Source of the DNA: Betaproteobacteria bacterium
GTDB lineage: Bacteria; Pseudomonadota; Gammaproteobacteria; Burkholderiales; Burkholderiaceae
Assembly (NCBI GenBank): GCA_018969885.1
Contig: JAGWXN010000049.1
Span: forward strand, 1 to 14,937
Reading direction: 5' to 3'
Length of the DNA stretch: 14,937 nucleotides
In this document: piece by piece, positions 8,001 to 13,314 of the stretch
Numbering within the stretch: position 1 is the stretch's first letter
How the letters are laid out: each line of letters opens with the position of its first letter
Notes under the pieces: model-generated
Database searches by the model: none
Told to the model about the DNA's origin: nothing
What the model saw: the letters and a program-made list of their open reading frames with translations, nothing else
Position numbers and translations under genes: made by a program

Positions 8001-8190
8001 TGACGGCGGATTCAACAATTTCGCTTGAGGCGCCGCGATAAACCGTGGTGACGGTGACAACCGGTTCATCGATTCTCGGATACTCGCGTACCGACAGACG
8101 ATCAAAGCTCACCAGCCCAAGCAGCATCAGGATGAGCGACAGCACCGTGGCGAACACGGGGCGGCGGATGCAGATTTCGGAAATTCTCAT
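5035..8190 (-). CDS. RND multidrug efflux transporter, inner-membrane permease (HAE1 family)
   Basis: Proton-driven trimeric pump of 1051 residues, the normal AcrB/MexB-class length. Seen: a first membrane helix at about 10-30 followed by the porter-domain start VREYPRIDEPVVTV; the fourth helix with LAIGLVVDDAIV giving the paired proton-relay aspartates D400/D401 (AcrB D407/D408); and the tenth-helix segment GLITKHGILIVEFA with the relay lysine. An FPVV-like end to the last helix precedes a tail of about 35 residues rich in Ala, Pro and Ser. The ATG has GGGGGA 4 bases upstream and follows the adaptor stop by 12 bases, so the two are co-translated. No outer-membrane channel gene is nearby, so the pump must borrow one encoded elsewhere. 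The substrate cannot be told. dnaQ follows after 20 bases. Confidence 0.95.
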   Translation of the reverse strand: MRISEICIRRPVFATVLSLILMLLGLVSFDRLSVREYPRIDEPVVTVTTVYRGASSEIVESAVTKPLEDSIAGIDGIEVITSISRAERSQITVRFRLDREPDGAAADVRDRTSRVRQKLPQGVDEPVIAKVEADANPIIQVVLSSPGRSQMEVSDVANRILKPRLQTLPGAADVRIWGERQFSMRIWLDRERLAGYRLTVQDVEEALRRQNVDVPSGRIESREREFTVMSQTDLRRVDEFDDIVIRTVNGYPVRFRDIGRSEIAPLDERINVRFNGNPAVSVGLIKQATANPLVLAKALRAELPRLQEEMPPGFQLNIGYDSTVFIDRSIEAVYKTIAEAAALVALVIFFFLRTVRASIIPLVTIPVCLLGAFAVMYAAGFSINTLTLLSLVLAIGLVVDDAIVVLENIYRHIEEGMAPLAAAFQGIREVGFAVVAMTLTLAAVYAPMAFVTGRTGRLFIEFALTLAGTVLVSGFVALTLSPMMCAKLLRHEPNPGWFSRTIERALDALTAGYRWLLTRLLALGALWRWVLAIALFAAVGVAVEDLWRTGKKELSPIEDRGMIFTIYTGPEGASVPYTQRYGQAIEALGRPLLPEADRIFVVAGNPTSTQGSVVFRMVDWAERDRKVQDMIRVLQPRLQSIPGVQAFAVAPASLGQSPRERPINFVILSSDTYENIQATLQPLMAELQRYPGVTGVDSDLRLNKPEIKVTIDRDRAADVGVQVEAIGRTLETFLGGRQVTRFKRGGDQYDVIVQLEAGNRNNPQDISNMFMRGRNDAMVPLSSLVTITETVTARELNHFGQRRAVTITASLAPGTSLGEALDVFEQAARRHLKPGYAVDYNGQTREFKQSSSTLFVTFLLALAFIFLVLAAQFESFIDPLIIILTVPLSMAGALWLLKEGGGTINVYSQIGLITLVGLITKHGILIVEFANQLRDAGGELIESTIEAAARRLRPILMTTGAMVLGAVPLAYASGAGSESRMQIGLVIVGGMTFGTVLTLFVLPVVYSLLARRRTVIAEPNPVEGAHAAPVASAPAVAATVAASSRGPASAH

Positions 8191-8202
8191 GGGTCCCCCG
8201 AA

Positions 8203-9498
8203 TCAGCCAGCCGGGCGAGGCGCGGGGCCTTTGGGAGCGCTGCCTTGGCCGCTGCCGTCGGACGCAGCACCGCCACCCGCCGCGCCACCTCCGCGCGCAC
8301 CACCGCCTGCGCCCTGCACCCGCACTTCAGTGCCGTCACGGGCAAGCTTGATCTGCCCGGCCGTGACCACCAATTCCCCCACGGCCACGCCTTCTGTGAT
8401 TTCCACTTTGCCATCACGACGCACACCGGTGGCCACTTTGGTGCGCATAGCCTTGCCATCGATGATCTTGTAGACGTAGATGTCGGCGCCCATCGGGTAG
8501 ACGGCTTCTTCCGGCACCATCACCGCCGAGCCCCGCTCCTTCAGCACGATGCGCGCACGCGCGAACATGCCGCTGCGAAGCAGGAATTCCTGATTGGCGA
8601 GCATGCCACGCGCGACCAGTGCGCGGCCATCGGCCGAGACCTGGACATCCAGCGCCAACAGCGCGGCACGAAACACACGCTGCGGATAGGCATCCACACG
8701 CATTTCAACCGACAGGCCCGGTTTGAGTTCACCCAGAAACCGCTCCGGCAAACGCAGGTCAACCTTCATTTGCGAGACATCTTCCAGCACCACCAGATCA
8801 GCGGCCTCACGGACGTAGTCGCCGACGCTGAAATTGCGCAGACCCACCACGCCATTGAATGGCGCGAAGATCTGAGTTTTTGCGAGTTGAGCCTCGGCAA
8901 GCCTCAGCTTGGCCTGCTGCACGCTGAGATTGGCAGCCGCCTGATCCTTGGCGCTTTCGCTCACGAACTTGCGCTCGGCCAGATCGGCGGTGCGATCGTA
9001 GTTGGCTTTGGAGAGATCGAGCTCAGCGCGCGCCTGTTCGACCTGAGCAAGAAGCACCGACCGGTCGAGTTCAACCAGGAGATCACCCTTGCGGACCAGC
9101 GCGCCTTCGGTAAAACCGATTCGCACCACCCGGCCGGCGATTTCAGGACGGATCGTGACCGACTCATTCGCGCGCAGGTTGCCGACGGCGAACACTTCCT
9201 CGGTGATCGCCATCGGCTGCGCTCGCTCGGCCTCGACGCCCACCGGCCCGCGGCCACCGCCGGCCGCCCCGCCCGCTGGACGCGCCCCCCCGGCGCCACC
9301 GGCCGCCGACGGAGTCGTTGCGCTACCCGCGGGTGCCGAACCGGCGCCCTGCGCCGAAGCAGGCGCTTTCGATGCAGTCGACGACGTTGCACCGATCTCG
9401 AGTGCTGGGCGAGCAGGCGCATGCTGGGTGTAATAGGCCCAGCCACCCAGGCCAGCCAGCCCGGTGATGACCACCGCGTAGGTTACGTATCGTTTCAT
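8203..9498 (-). CDS. RND efflux periplasmic adaptor (membrane fusion protein)
   Basis: A 431-residue adaptor linking the downstream RND pump to an outer-membrane channel. Residues about 6-22 form an N-terminal hydrophobic anchor or signal without a lipobox cysteine. A long Ala/Gly/Ser/Pro-rich linker covers about 36-86. Then come the first half of the lipoyl/barrel-sandwich domain (TIRPEIAGRVVRIGFTEGALV, split around residue 118), an alpha hairpin (about 135-195, ARAEL...AKLRLAEAQLAKT), the second lipoyl half (FAPFNGVVGLRNFSVGDYV), a beta barrel, and the membrane-proximal domain. The C-terminal 35-40 residues are again Gly/Ala-rich. The ATG has no visible Shine-Dalgarno sequence: the minus-strand leader reads CCCTCC just before it. 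A possible extended -10 lies upstream, suggesting a very short leader. It is first in the chain with the pump, dnaQ and the DUF2863 gene. Confidence 0.93.
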   Translation of the reverse strand: MKRYVTYAVVITGLAGLGGWAYYTQHAPARPALEIGATSSTASKAPASAQGAGSAPAGSATTPSAAGGAGGARPAGGAAGGGRGPVGVEAERAQPMAITEEVFAVGNLRANESVTIRPEIAGRVVRIGFTEGALVRKGDLLVELDRSVLLAQVEQARAELDLSKANYDRTADLAERKFVSESAKDQAAANLSVQQAKLRLAEAQLAKTQIFAPFNGVVGLRNFSVGDYVREAADLVVLEDVSQMKVDLRLPERFLGELKPGLSVEMRVDAYPQRVFRAALLALDVQVSADGRALVARGMLANQEFLLRSGMFARARIVLKERGSAVMVPEEAVYPMGADIYVYKIIDGKAMRTKVATGVRRDGKVEITEGVAVGELVVTAGQIKLARDGTEVRVQGAGGGARGGGAAGGGAASDGSGQGSAPKGPAPRPAG

Positions 9499-9519
9499 TG
9501 GAGGGATTTTTATCGGATG

Positions 9520-9528
9520 AATCTAGCA
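9520..9528 (-). promoter_or_regulatory. Possible extended -10 promoter for the efflux operon
   Basis: The minus strand reads TGCTAGATT (9528-9520): TGn plus a 4 of 6 -10 match, with no good -35. Transcription would start about 15 bases before the adaptor ATG, giving a short leader without a Shine-Dalgarno. Only a weak call. Confidence 0.3.
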
Positions 9529-9583
9529 CAAGACTCGGCGATCACGCGGCCCAAGGGATACTCCGGTGAACTGGCTCACCGCG

Positions 9584-9611
9584 CCGCGAACCCGCCGCGA
9601 ACCCGCCGCGA
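9584..9611. repeat. 11-base tandem repeat, 2.5 copies
   Basis: The unit CCGCGAACCCG occurs at 9584-9594 and 9595-9605, then CCGCGA at 9606-9611. It is non-coding, just downstream of rnhA. It looks like a slippage-type microsatellite and no function is apparent. Confidence 0.7.
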
Positions 9612-9639
9612 TACCTAGCGATGGCCGAACCCTCGCCTG

Positions 9640-10092
9640 TCACGCCCGCTGCTGCCGGGCCACCTCGACCACGCCGCGGTTCGCCAGCGCATCAGCGCGT
9701 TCATTTTCAGGATGCCCCGAATGGCCGCGCACCCAGCGCCATTCAATCTGGTGTCGTTGCGCGAGGGCGTCGAGTTCGCGCCACAAGTCGACATTGCGAA
9801 CCGGCTTGCGGTCACTGGTCATCCAACCGCGCGCTTTCCAGCCTGGCAGCCACTCGCTGATGCCCTTCTGGACATATTGAGAGTCGGTGTGCACGACGAC
9901 CAGGCTATCGCGGGTGAGCGCCTCCAGCGCTCGAATCACCGCGGTCAGTTCCATCCGGTTATTGGTGGTGGCGGGTTCGCCGCCGAACAACTCGCGCTCG
10001 TGGCCGCGCCAGCGGAGGAGCGCACCCCAGCCCCCCGGACCCGGATTGCCCTTGCAGGCGCCGTCGGTATAGATCTCGATCGGTGCGGTCAT
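9640..10092 (-). CDS. rnhA: Ribonuclease HI
   Basis: Cleaves the RNA strand of RNA-DNA hybrids in replication and R-loop removal. It has 150 residues, the standard length, and needs no trimming. Catalytic residues are all present at E. coli-like positions: D10 in [17 protein letters not shown]48 in [11 protein letters not shown]70 in HTDSQYV, H124 in [10 protein letters not shown] and D134 in RADALAN. The basic protrusion ([10 protein letters not shown]) is also present, so this is the bacterial type with substrate-binding handle. The ATG at 10092 lacks a clear ribosome site. dnaQ, its usual neighbour, lies in the same orientation but is separated by the efflux pair. A synthase gene diverges upstream. 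Confidence 0.97.
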   Translation of the reverse strand: MTAPIEIYTDGACKGNPGPGGWGALLRWRGHERELFGGEPATTNNRMELTAVIRALEALTRDSLVVVHTDSQYVQKGISEWLPGWKARGWMTSDRKPVRNVDLWRELDALAQRHQIEWRWVRGHSGHPENERADALANRGVVEVARQQRA

Positions 10093-10244
10093 TGACTCAG
10101 ATGAAAGCGCGAGGTGAACGGGCGCGAGCAGAATGGCTCAACCAGACAGAGACCCGAACCAACGCCTCGGATTCTACCCGCGCCGAGGCTATCCAGCCGT
10201 TGTTGCGGGGACAGGCTGATGTCTGAGCACTGGGAGCCGATCGA
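10093..10244. other. 152-base divergent gap between rnhA and the synthase gene
   Basis: Must hold the promoters of both genes, but I see no convincing -35/-10 pair. It carries a 7-base inverted repeat, GCCTCGG at 10164-10170 and CCGAGGC at 10183-10189, around a 12-base loop. There is no T-run, so it is more likely an operator or leader hairpin than a terminator. Confidence 0.45.
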
Positions 10245-11528
10245 ATGCTGGGACTCGACCGCAGAATGATTCGCGAACTTGACCGGTTGCGCGGCACCAC
10301 CCCGCTCCCGCTCAAGGTACGCCTGTGGCAGGGCGACGAGGTCTTGATGTCGGCCGCGTCTGCACCCTCGCCACAGGCGCATGACCCACCGACGGTCACG
10401 CTGCATCTGCGCAGCCCCGCTGCCGCGCGGCACCTGATCAGGCCAAGTCTGCATGCATTGGGTGAGGCCTATGTCGAAGGCCTGATCGATGTCGACGGGC
10501 CCGTGACCGATGCCATCGCCATCGCCTCACGACTGGCGGCCGCACGCCCCGGACGTGCGCAGGCTGGCCGCCTGCCACGTTGGCTGTCACGCCACACGCG
10601 GCAGCGGGACCAGTCGTCAATCGCCCACCATTACGATGTTTCAAACGCGTTCTATCAGCGCTTTCTCGATCCCCGAATGGTGTACTCCTGCGCCTACTAC
10701 CGGAATGGCAACGAAGACCTCGCAACGGCGCAATTACAGAAACTCGACCATGTCTGTCGCAAGCTGCGGCTCGCGCCCGGGCAGAGGCTTCTGGATATTG
10801 GCTGTGGCTGGGGCGCCCTGGTCCTGCGGGCCGCCGAATGCTATGGGGTGCATGCGGTCGGCATCACGCTGTCACGCAATCAGTTCGAACTCGCCCGTGA
10901 ACGGGTCGAGCAGGCGGGGCTTAGTGATCGAATCGAGATCCGCCTGCAGGATTACCGCGATGTGCCGGCCGACGAAGGTTTTGACCGAATCGCATCGATC
11001 GGCATGTTCGAGCACGTCGGGCTCGCCAATCTTGGCGCCTACTTTCGCCAGATTCATGCGCTGCTGAAACCCGGTGGCATCGTGATGAATCACGGCATCA
11101 CCTCGGCCTCCGTCGACAGCCGATGGGTGGGTCTGGGCGCAGGGGAATTCATCGACCGCTACGTTTTTCCGAACGGTGAACTGCCCCACGTCTCGCTCGC
11201 CATTCGGGAGTTGTCGGACGCCGGGCTGGAACTGGCCGATGCGGAGTCACTACGCCGCCACTATGCCCTCACGCTTGCCGCTTGGTCGGCTGCGTTTGAG
11301 CGCGAGCAGGTGACCCTGACCGCCCTCGCCGGCGAGCGCATCGCCCGGATCTGGCGCGTGTACCTCGCCGGCTGCGCGCACGCGTTCGCGCATGGCTGGA
11401 TCAATCTGTATCAGTTGCTTGCGTTCAAACCGGCGGCGGGACCACACGGTCTGCAGAGCCCGCTTCCGATGACTCGCGATTATATGTACCGCGATGAGTG
11501 GCCACCGGCGCCGACGCCCGCCCACTGA
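10245..11528 (+). CDS. cfa: Cyclopropane-fatty-acyl-phospholipid synthase family methyltransferase
   Basis: Uses S-adenosylmethionine to add a methylene bridge to unsaturated acyl chains of membrane phospholipids, or a related lipid methylation. 427 residues. An N-terminal lipid-binding-type domain (about 1-110) is followed by HHYDVSNAFYQRFLD, YSCAYY with C149, the SAM motif RLLDIGCGWGALVL at 181-194, and GMFEHVG. Residues matching the E. coli CFA active site are C149, E256, H283 and Y340, with similar spacing (E-H 27 in both). The C-terminus ends with a family-like PLPMTRDYMYRDEWP. The ATG at 10245 has GGGAG 8 bases upstream. The last 104 bases overlap the convergent methyltransferase gene. 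Other members of this superfamily make branched or tuberculostearic-type lipids, so the exact product is open. It breaks the usual rnhA-to-yafS neighbourhood. Confidence 0.9.
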   Translation: MLGLDRRMIRELDRLRGTTPLPLKVRLWQGDEVLMSAASAPSPQAHDPPTVTLHLRSPAAARHLIRPSLHALGEAYVEGLIDVDGPVTDAIAIASRLAAARPGRAQAGRLPRWLSRHTRQRDQSSIAHHYDVSNAFYQRFLDPRMVYSCAYYRNGNEDLATAQLQKLDHVCRKLRLAPGQRLLDIGCGWGALVLRAAECYGVHAVGITLSRNQFELARERVEQAGLSDRIEIRLQDYRDVPADEGFDRIASIGMFEHVGLANLGAYFRQIHALLKPGGIVMNHGITSASVDSRWVGLGAGEFIDRYVFPNGELPHVSLAIRELSDAGLELADAESLRRHYALTLAAWSAAFEREQVTLTALAGERIARIWRVYLAGCAHAFAHGWINLYQLLAFKPAAGPHGLQSPLPMTRDYMYRDEWPPAPTPAH

Positions 11529-12318
11529 AGCGCTTGCGCCAGACCGGCCCCTGTAGCGTCATGCCCGGCAGCCGTTTGATCGCCGACTGAAGGTAGACCG
11601 CCCCCAGAATCGGCCACCAGCGATCACCCGCTCGCTCGAGAAAGGCAAACCGCTCAAGCCAGTGCTCGCTCAGGCAAGCCGGTCGGAAGCAGCCATGCAG
11701 GGAGTCGGACGGGGCGTAACTCAGGAGACGCAGCCAATCGCGCAGCCTCAGGAGCGAGATGAGCTTTGACTGCGGTGGCAGGAAACCGTAGCCAAGCGGG
11801 ATCCCCACAGTCTCGCGCAGACCCCACAGGCTCACCGGATTGAAGCCGGTCACGATCATCCGCCCCTCGGGTCTCAGCACCCGGTCGACTTCACGAAGCA
11901 CCTGATGGGGATCGGCCGTCATCTCCAGAACATGGGGCAGCACCACCAGATCTAGGGACTGGGTCGCAAACGGCAGCTCTTCGAACTGATCGATGGTCAG
12001 AATCGAATGCCCGTGACCGGCCCCCGGTTCGGACTGCGCGCCGGTGCACGCCACAACGCGGTGCGGCATCCGGTTGCTGCGCAAAAAATCGTGGTCGGGT
12101 GTCCCGCATTGCAAGGCGTGGTAGCCAAAAACGTCAACCACCGCTTCGTCGAGCGCAGCCTGCTCCCACGCGAGCAGATAACGTCCGGGCGGAGACTGGA
12201 GCCACGACGCCCAGGCCAACGCCGAGCCGGCCTCGGTACCGCTTGCACCCAACGGATCGGGCACACGGGGCGGGCCGGTTCCTGTAATGTCCGGATCCTC
12301 TTGACGACGATCGGTCAC
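11425..12318 (-). CDS. YafS-like class I SAM-dependent methyltransferase
   Basis: Predicted methyltransferase of unknown substrate, 297 residues from a GTG at 12318. The family opening is recognisable (WASWLQSPPGRYLLAWEQAALDE). SAM motif I is degenerate (VVDVFGYHALQCG), as is normal in this family. Later motifs are clear: ELPFATQSLDLVVLPHVLEM and LREVDRVLRPEGRMIVTGFNP, followed by SLWGLRE. The position between rnhA and gloB matches E. coli yafS. The open frame extends to a TTG at 12390 inside gloB. I chose GTG at 12318 because AGGA lies 10 bases before it and the extra residues lack family character. The 3' end overlaps the convergent synthase gene by 104 bases. A tie to methylglyoxal or glutathione metabolism is only suggested by its neighbour gloB. 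Confidence 0.85.
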   Translation of the reverse strand: MTDRRQEDPDITGTGPPRVPDPLGASGTEAGSALAWASWLQSPPGRYLLAWEQAALDEAVVDVFGYHALQCGTPDHDFLRSNRMPHRVVACTGAQSEPGAGHGHSILTIDQFEELPFATQSLDLVVLPHVLEMTADPHQVLREVDRVLRPEGRMIVTGFNPVSLWGLRETVGIPLGYGFLPPQSKLISLLRLRDWLRLLSYAPSDSLHGCFRPACLSEHWLERFAFLERAGDRWWPILGAVYLQSAIKRLPGMTLQGPVWRKRFSGRASAPVATHRGTYNRESSEAGSADRVVPPPV

Positions 12319-12322
12319 TTCA

Positions 12323-13147
12323 ATGACATCCTGGCGATATGCGGCACCGGCACACCCGCTCGTGCATCCGATTCCCGCGTTCAGCGACAATTATCTCTGG
12401 CTGCTGCAGTCGCCGGACTCCAACCGCGCCGCGGTGGTGGATCCGGGCGACGCCGGGCCCGTGCTGCAAGCGCTCGAAGAACGCTCGCTGCACCTCGTCT
12501 GCATTCTACTGACACATCACCACGCTGATCACGCGGGGGGCGTCGCCGAGTTGGTCGCGCGCACCGGCGCGCGGGTGGTAGGCCCCGACACGGTCAAGAT
12601 CCCAACGGTGACCGAACCCGTGCAGGACCACGACAGTATCGACACCGGACTGGGCGGACACCTCGCGCGCGTGCTGACCGTGCCCGGTCACACCCTGGAT
12701 CACATCGCCTATGTGCTCCCCTCGTTGGGCGCAGACCCGCGACCGCTTCTCTTCTGCGGCGACACGCTATTTGCGGCCGGCTGCGGCCGGATGTTCGAGG
12801 GCACACCGCCGCAGATGGTGGCGTCACTCGATCGCCTGGCGGCCTTAGCGCCCGACACCCTGGTTTACTGCGCGCACGAGTACACGCTGTCGAATCTGCG
12901 CTTTGCGGCGGCGGCTGAGCCCGATTCGAGGGCTGTTTCAGACCGGCTTGCCGAGGCGACCGAGATGCGTGCGCGCGGGCTATCCACGGTGCCGACCACG
13001 ATCGGAATCGAGCGCGCCACCAATCCGTTCCTGCGCGCTGACCAGCCCTCCGTCAGGCGTCAGGCGGCCCATCATGTGTCCGCCATGCCCGCCGACCGGA
13101 TTGAAACGTTTGCCGCGCTGCGGCAGTGGAAAAACGACTTCCGCTGA
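12323..13147 (+). CDS. gloB: Hydroxyacylglutathione hydrolase (glyoxalase II)
   Basis: Hydrolyses S-lactoylglutathione to lactate and glutathione, the second step of methylglyoxal detoxification in the cytoplasm. A metallo-beta-lactamase fold of 274 residues. Metal ligands are visible: H65, H67, D69 and H70 in LTHHHADHAGG, H123 in PGHTLDH, D147 in LFCGDTLF and H185 in YCAHEYT. The C-terminal glyoxalase II domain is present with TNPFLR near 233-238, which separates it from general beta-lactamase-fold proteins. The ATG at 12323 has no clear ribosome site. A GTG at 12363 would give the shorter start seen in many homologs (HPIPAFSDNYLW). The gene starts 4 bases from the methyltransferase start on the other strand, and mltD follows in the same direction after 167 bases. 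Confidence 0.96.
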   Translation: MTSWRYAAPAHPLVHPIPAFSDNYLWLLQSPDSNRAAVVDPGDAGPVLQALEERSLHLVCILLTHHHADHAGGVAELVARTGARVVGPDTVKIPTVTEPVQDHDSIDTGLGGHLARVLTVPGHTLDHIAYVLPSLGADPRPLLFCGDTLFAAGCGRMFEGTPPQMVASLDRLAALAPDTLVYCAHEYTLSNLRFAAAAEPDSRAVSDRLAEATEMRARGLSTVPTTIGIERATNPFLRADQPSVRRQAAHHVSAMPADRIETFAALRQWKNDFR

Positions 13148-13182
13148 ACGACGGCTTGGCCGAACCCCACCGCGTCCCCGAC

Positions 13183-13211
13183 TTGACCGTTACGGTCAGT
13201 TCTCCTAAATT
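13183..13211 (+). promoter_or_regulatory. Sigma70-type promoter of mltD
   Basis: TTGACC (13183-13188, 5 of 6) and TAAATT (13206-13211, 4 of 6) are separated by exactly 17 bases. It lies between gloB and mltD, giving a leader of about 100 bases before the mltD TTG start, so mltD need not depend on gloB transcription. Confidence 0.6.
13184..13198. promoter_or_regulatory. Perfect dyad TGACCG-TTA-CGGTCA on the mltD -35 box
   Basis: Six-base arms with a 3-base centre overlap the -35 element of the predicted mltD promoter. This is the size and place of a dimeric repressor operator. The form resembles operators of TetR-type regulators, but no such regulator gene is in the window. It is not followed by a T-run, which argues against a gloB terminator. 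Confidence 0.45.
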
Positions 13212-13238
13212 CCCGAGGTTTAGCCGACCGGCGGCAGT

Positions 13239-13263
13239 TTGCCAAAAAACAACAGTTTGGCAA
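13239..13263. repeat. Inverted repeat TTGCCAAA / TTTGGCAA in the mltD leader
   Basis: Perfect 8-base arms (13239-13246 and 13256-13263) surround a 9-base A/C-rich loop. The right arm partly repeats the left in direct orientation as well (CAGTTTGxCA at 13235-13244, CAGTTTGGCA at 13253-13262). If transcribed it forms a hairpin about 40 bases before the ribosome site. It could be a leader hairpin or a protein-binding site. Confidence 0.55.
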
Positions 13264-13304
13264 CGCTTCCATCGGCACAGCGCGCCTCAATCCATCACCC
13301 GCCT

Positions 13305-13309
13305 GGAGG
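13305..13309 (+). promoter_or_regulatory. Ribosome binding site of mltD
   Basis: GGAGG lies 5 bases before a TTG at 13315 in the MltD frame. It is the only strong Shine-Dalgarno sequence between the gloB stop and the lipobox, and it decides the start in the absence of any in-frame ATG. Confidence 0.6.
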
Positions 13310-13314
13310 TTTTG

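Larger units (their letters stand above)
9499..9639. other. 141-base gap between rnhA and the efflux operon
   Basis: Holds the putative extended -10 site for the efflux operon and an 11-base tandem repeat. I see no hairpin with a T-run that would end rnhA transcription, so some read-through from rnhA into the efflux genes is possible. Confidence 0.5.

Noticed and set aside
8245..9618. 457-codon plus-strand frame
   Set aside because: Antisense to the RND adaptor; its translation is rich in His and Arg with no family motif.
9517..9618. 33-codon plus-strand frame preceded by GGAGGG
   Set aside because: The Shine-Dalgarno-like sequence is the complement of the adaptor leader. The peptide has no features and ends in the tandem repeat.
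10100..10225. 41-codon plus-strand frame before the synthase
   Set aside because: No ribosome site, no recognisable peptide, and it covers the divergent divide where promoters are needed.
12319..12390. N-terminal extension of the methyltransferase to a TTG at 12390
   Set aside because: It would overlap the start of gloB, lacks family-like residues, and a GTG with an upstream AGGA is available at 12318.
13184..13198. Dyad after gloB as an intrinsic terminator
   Set aside because: The stem is only 6 bases and is followed by GTTCTCC rather than a T-run. It fits an operator better.
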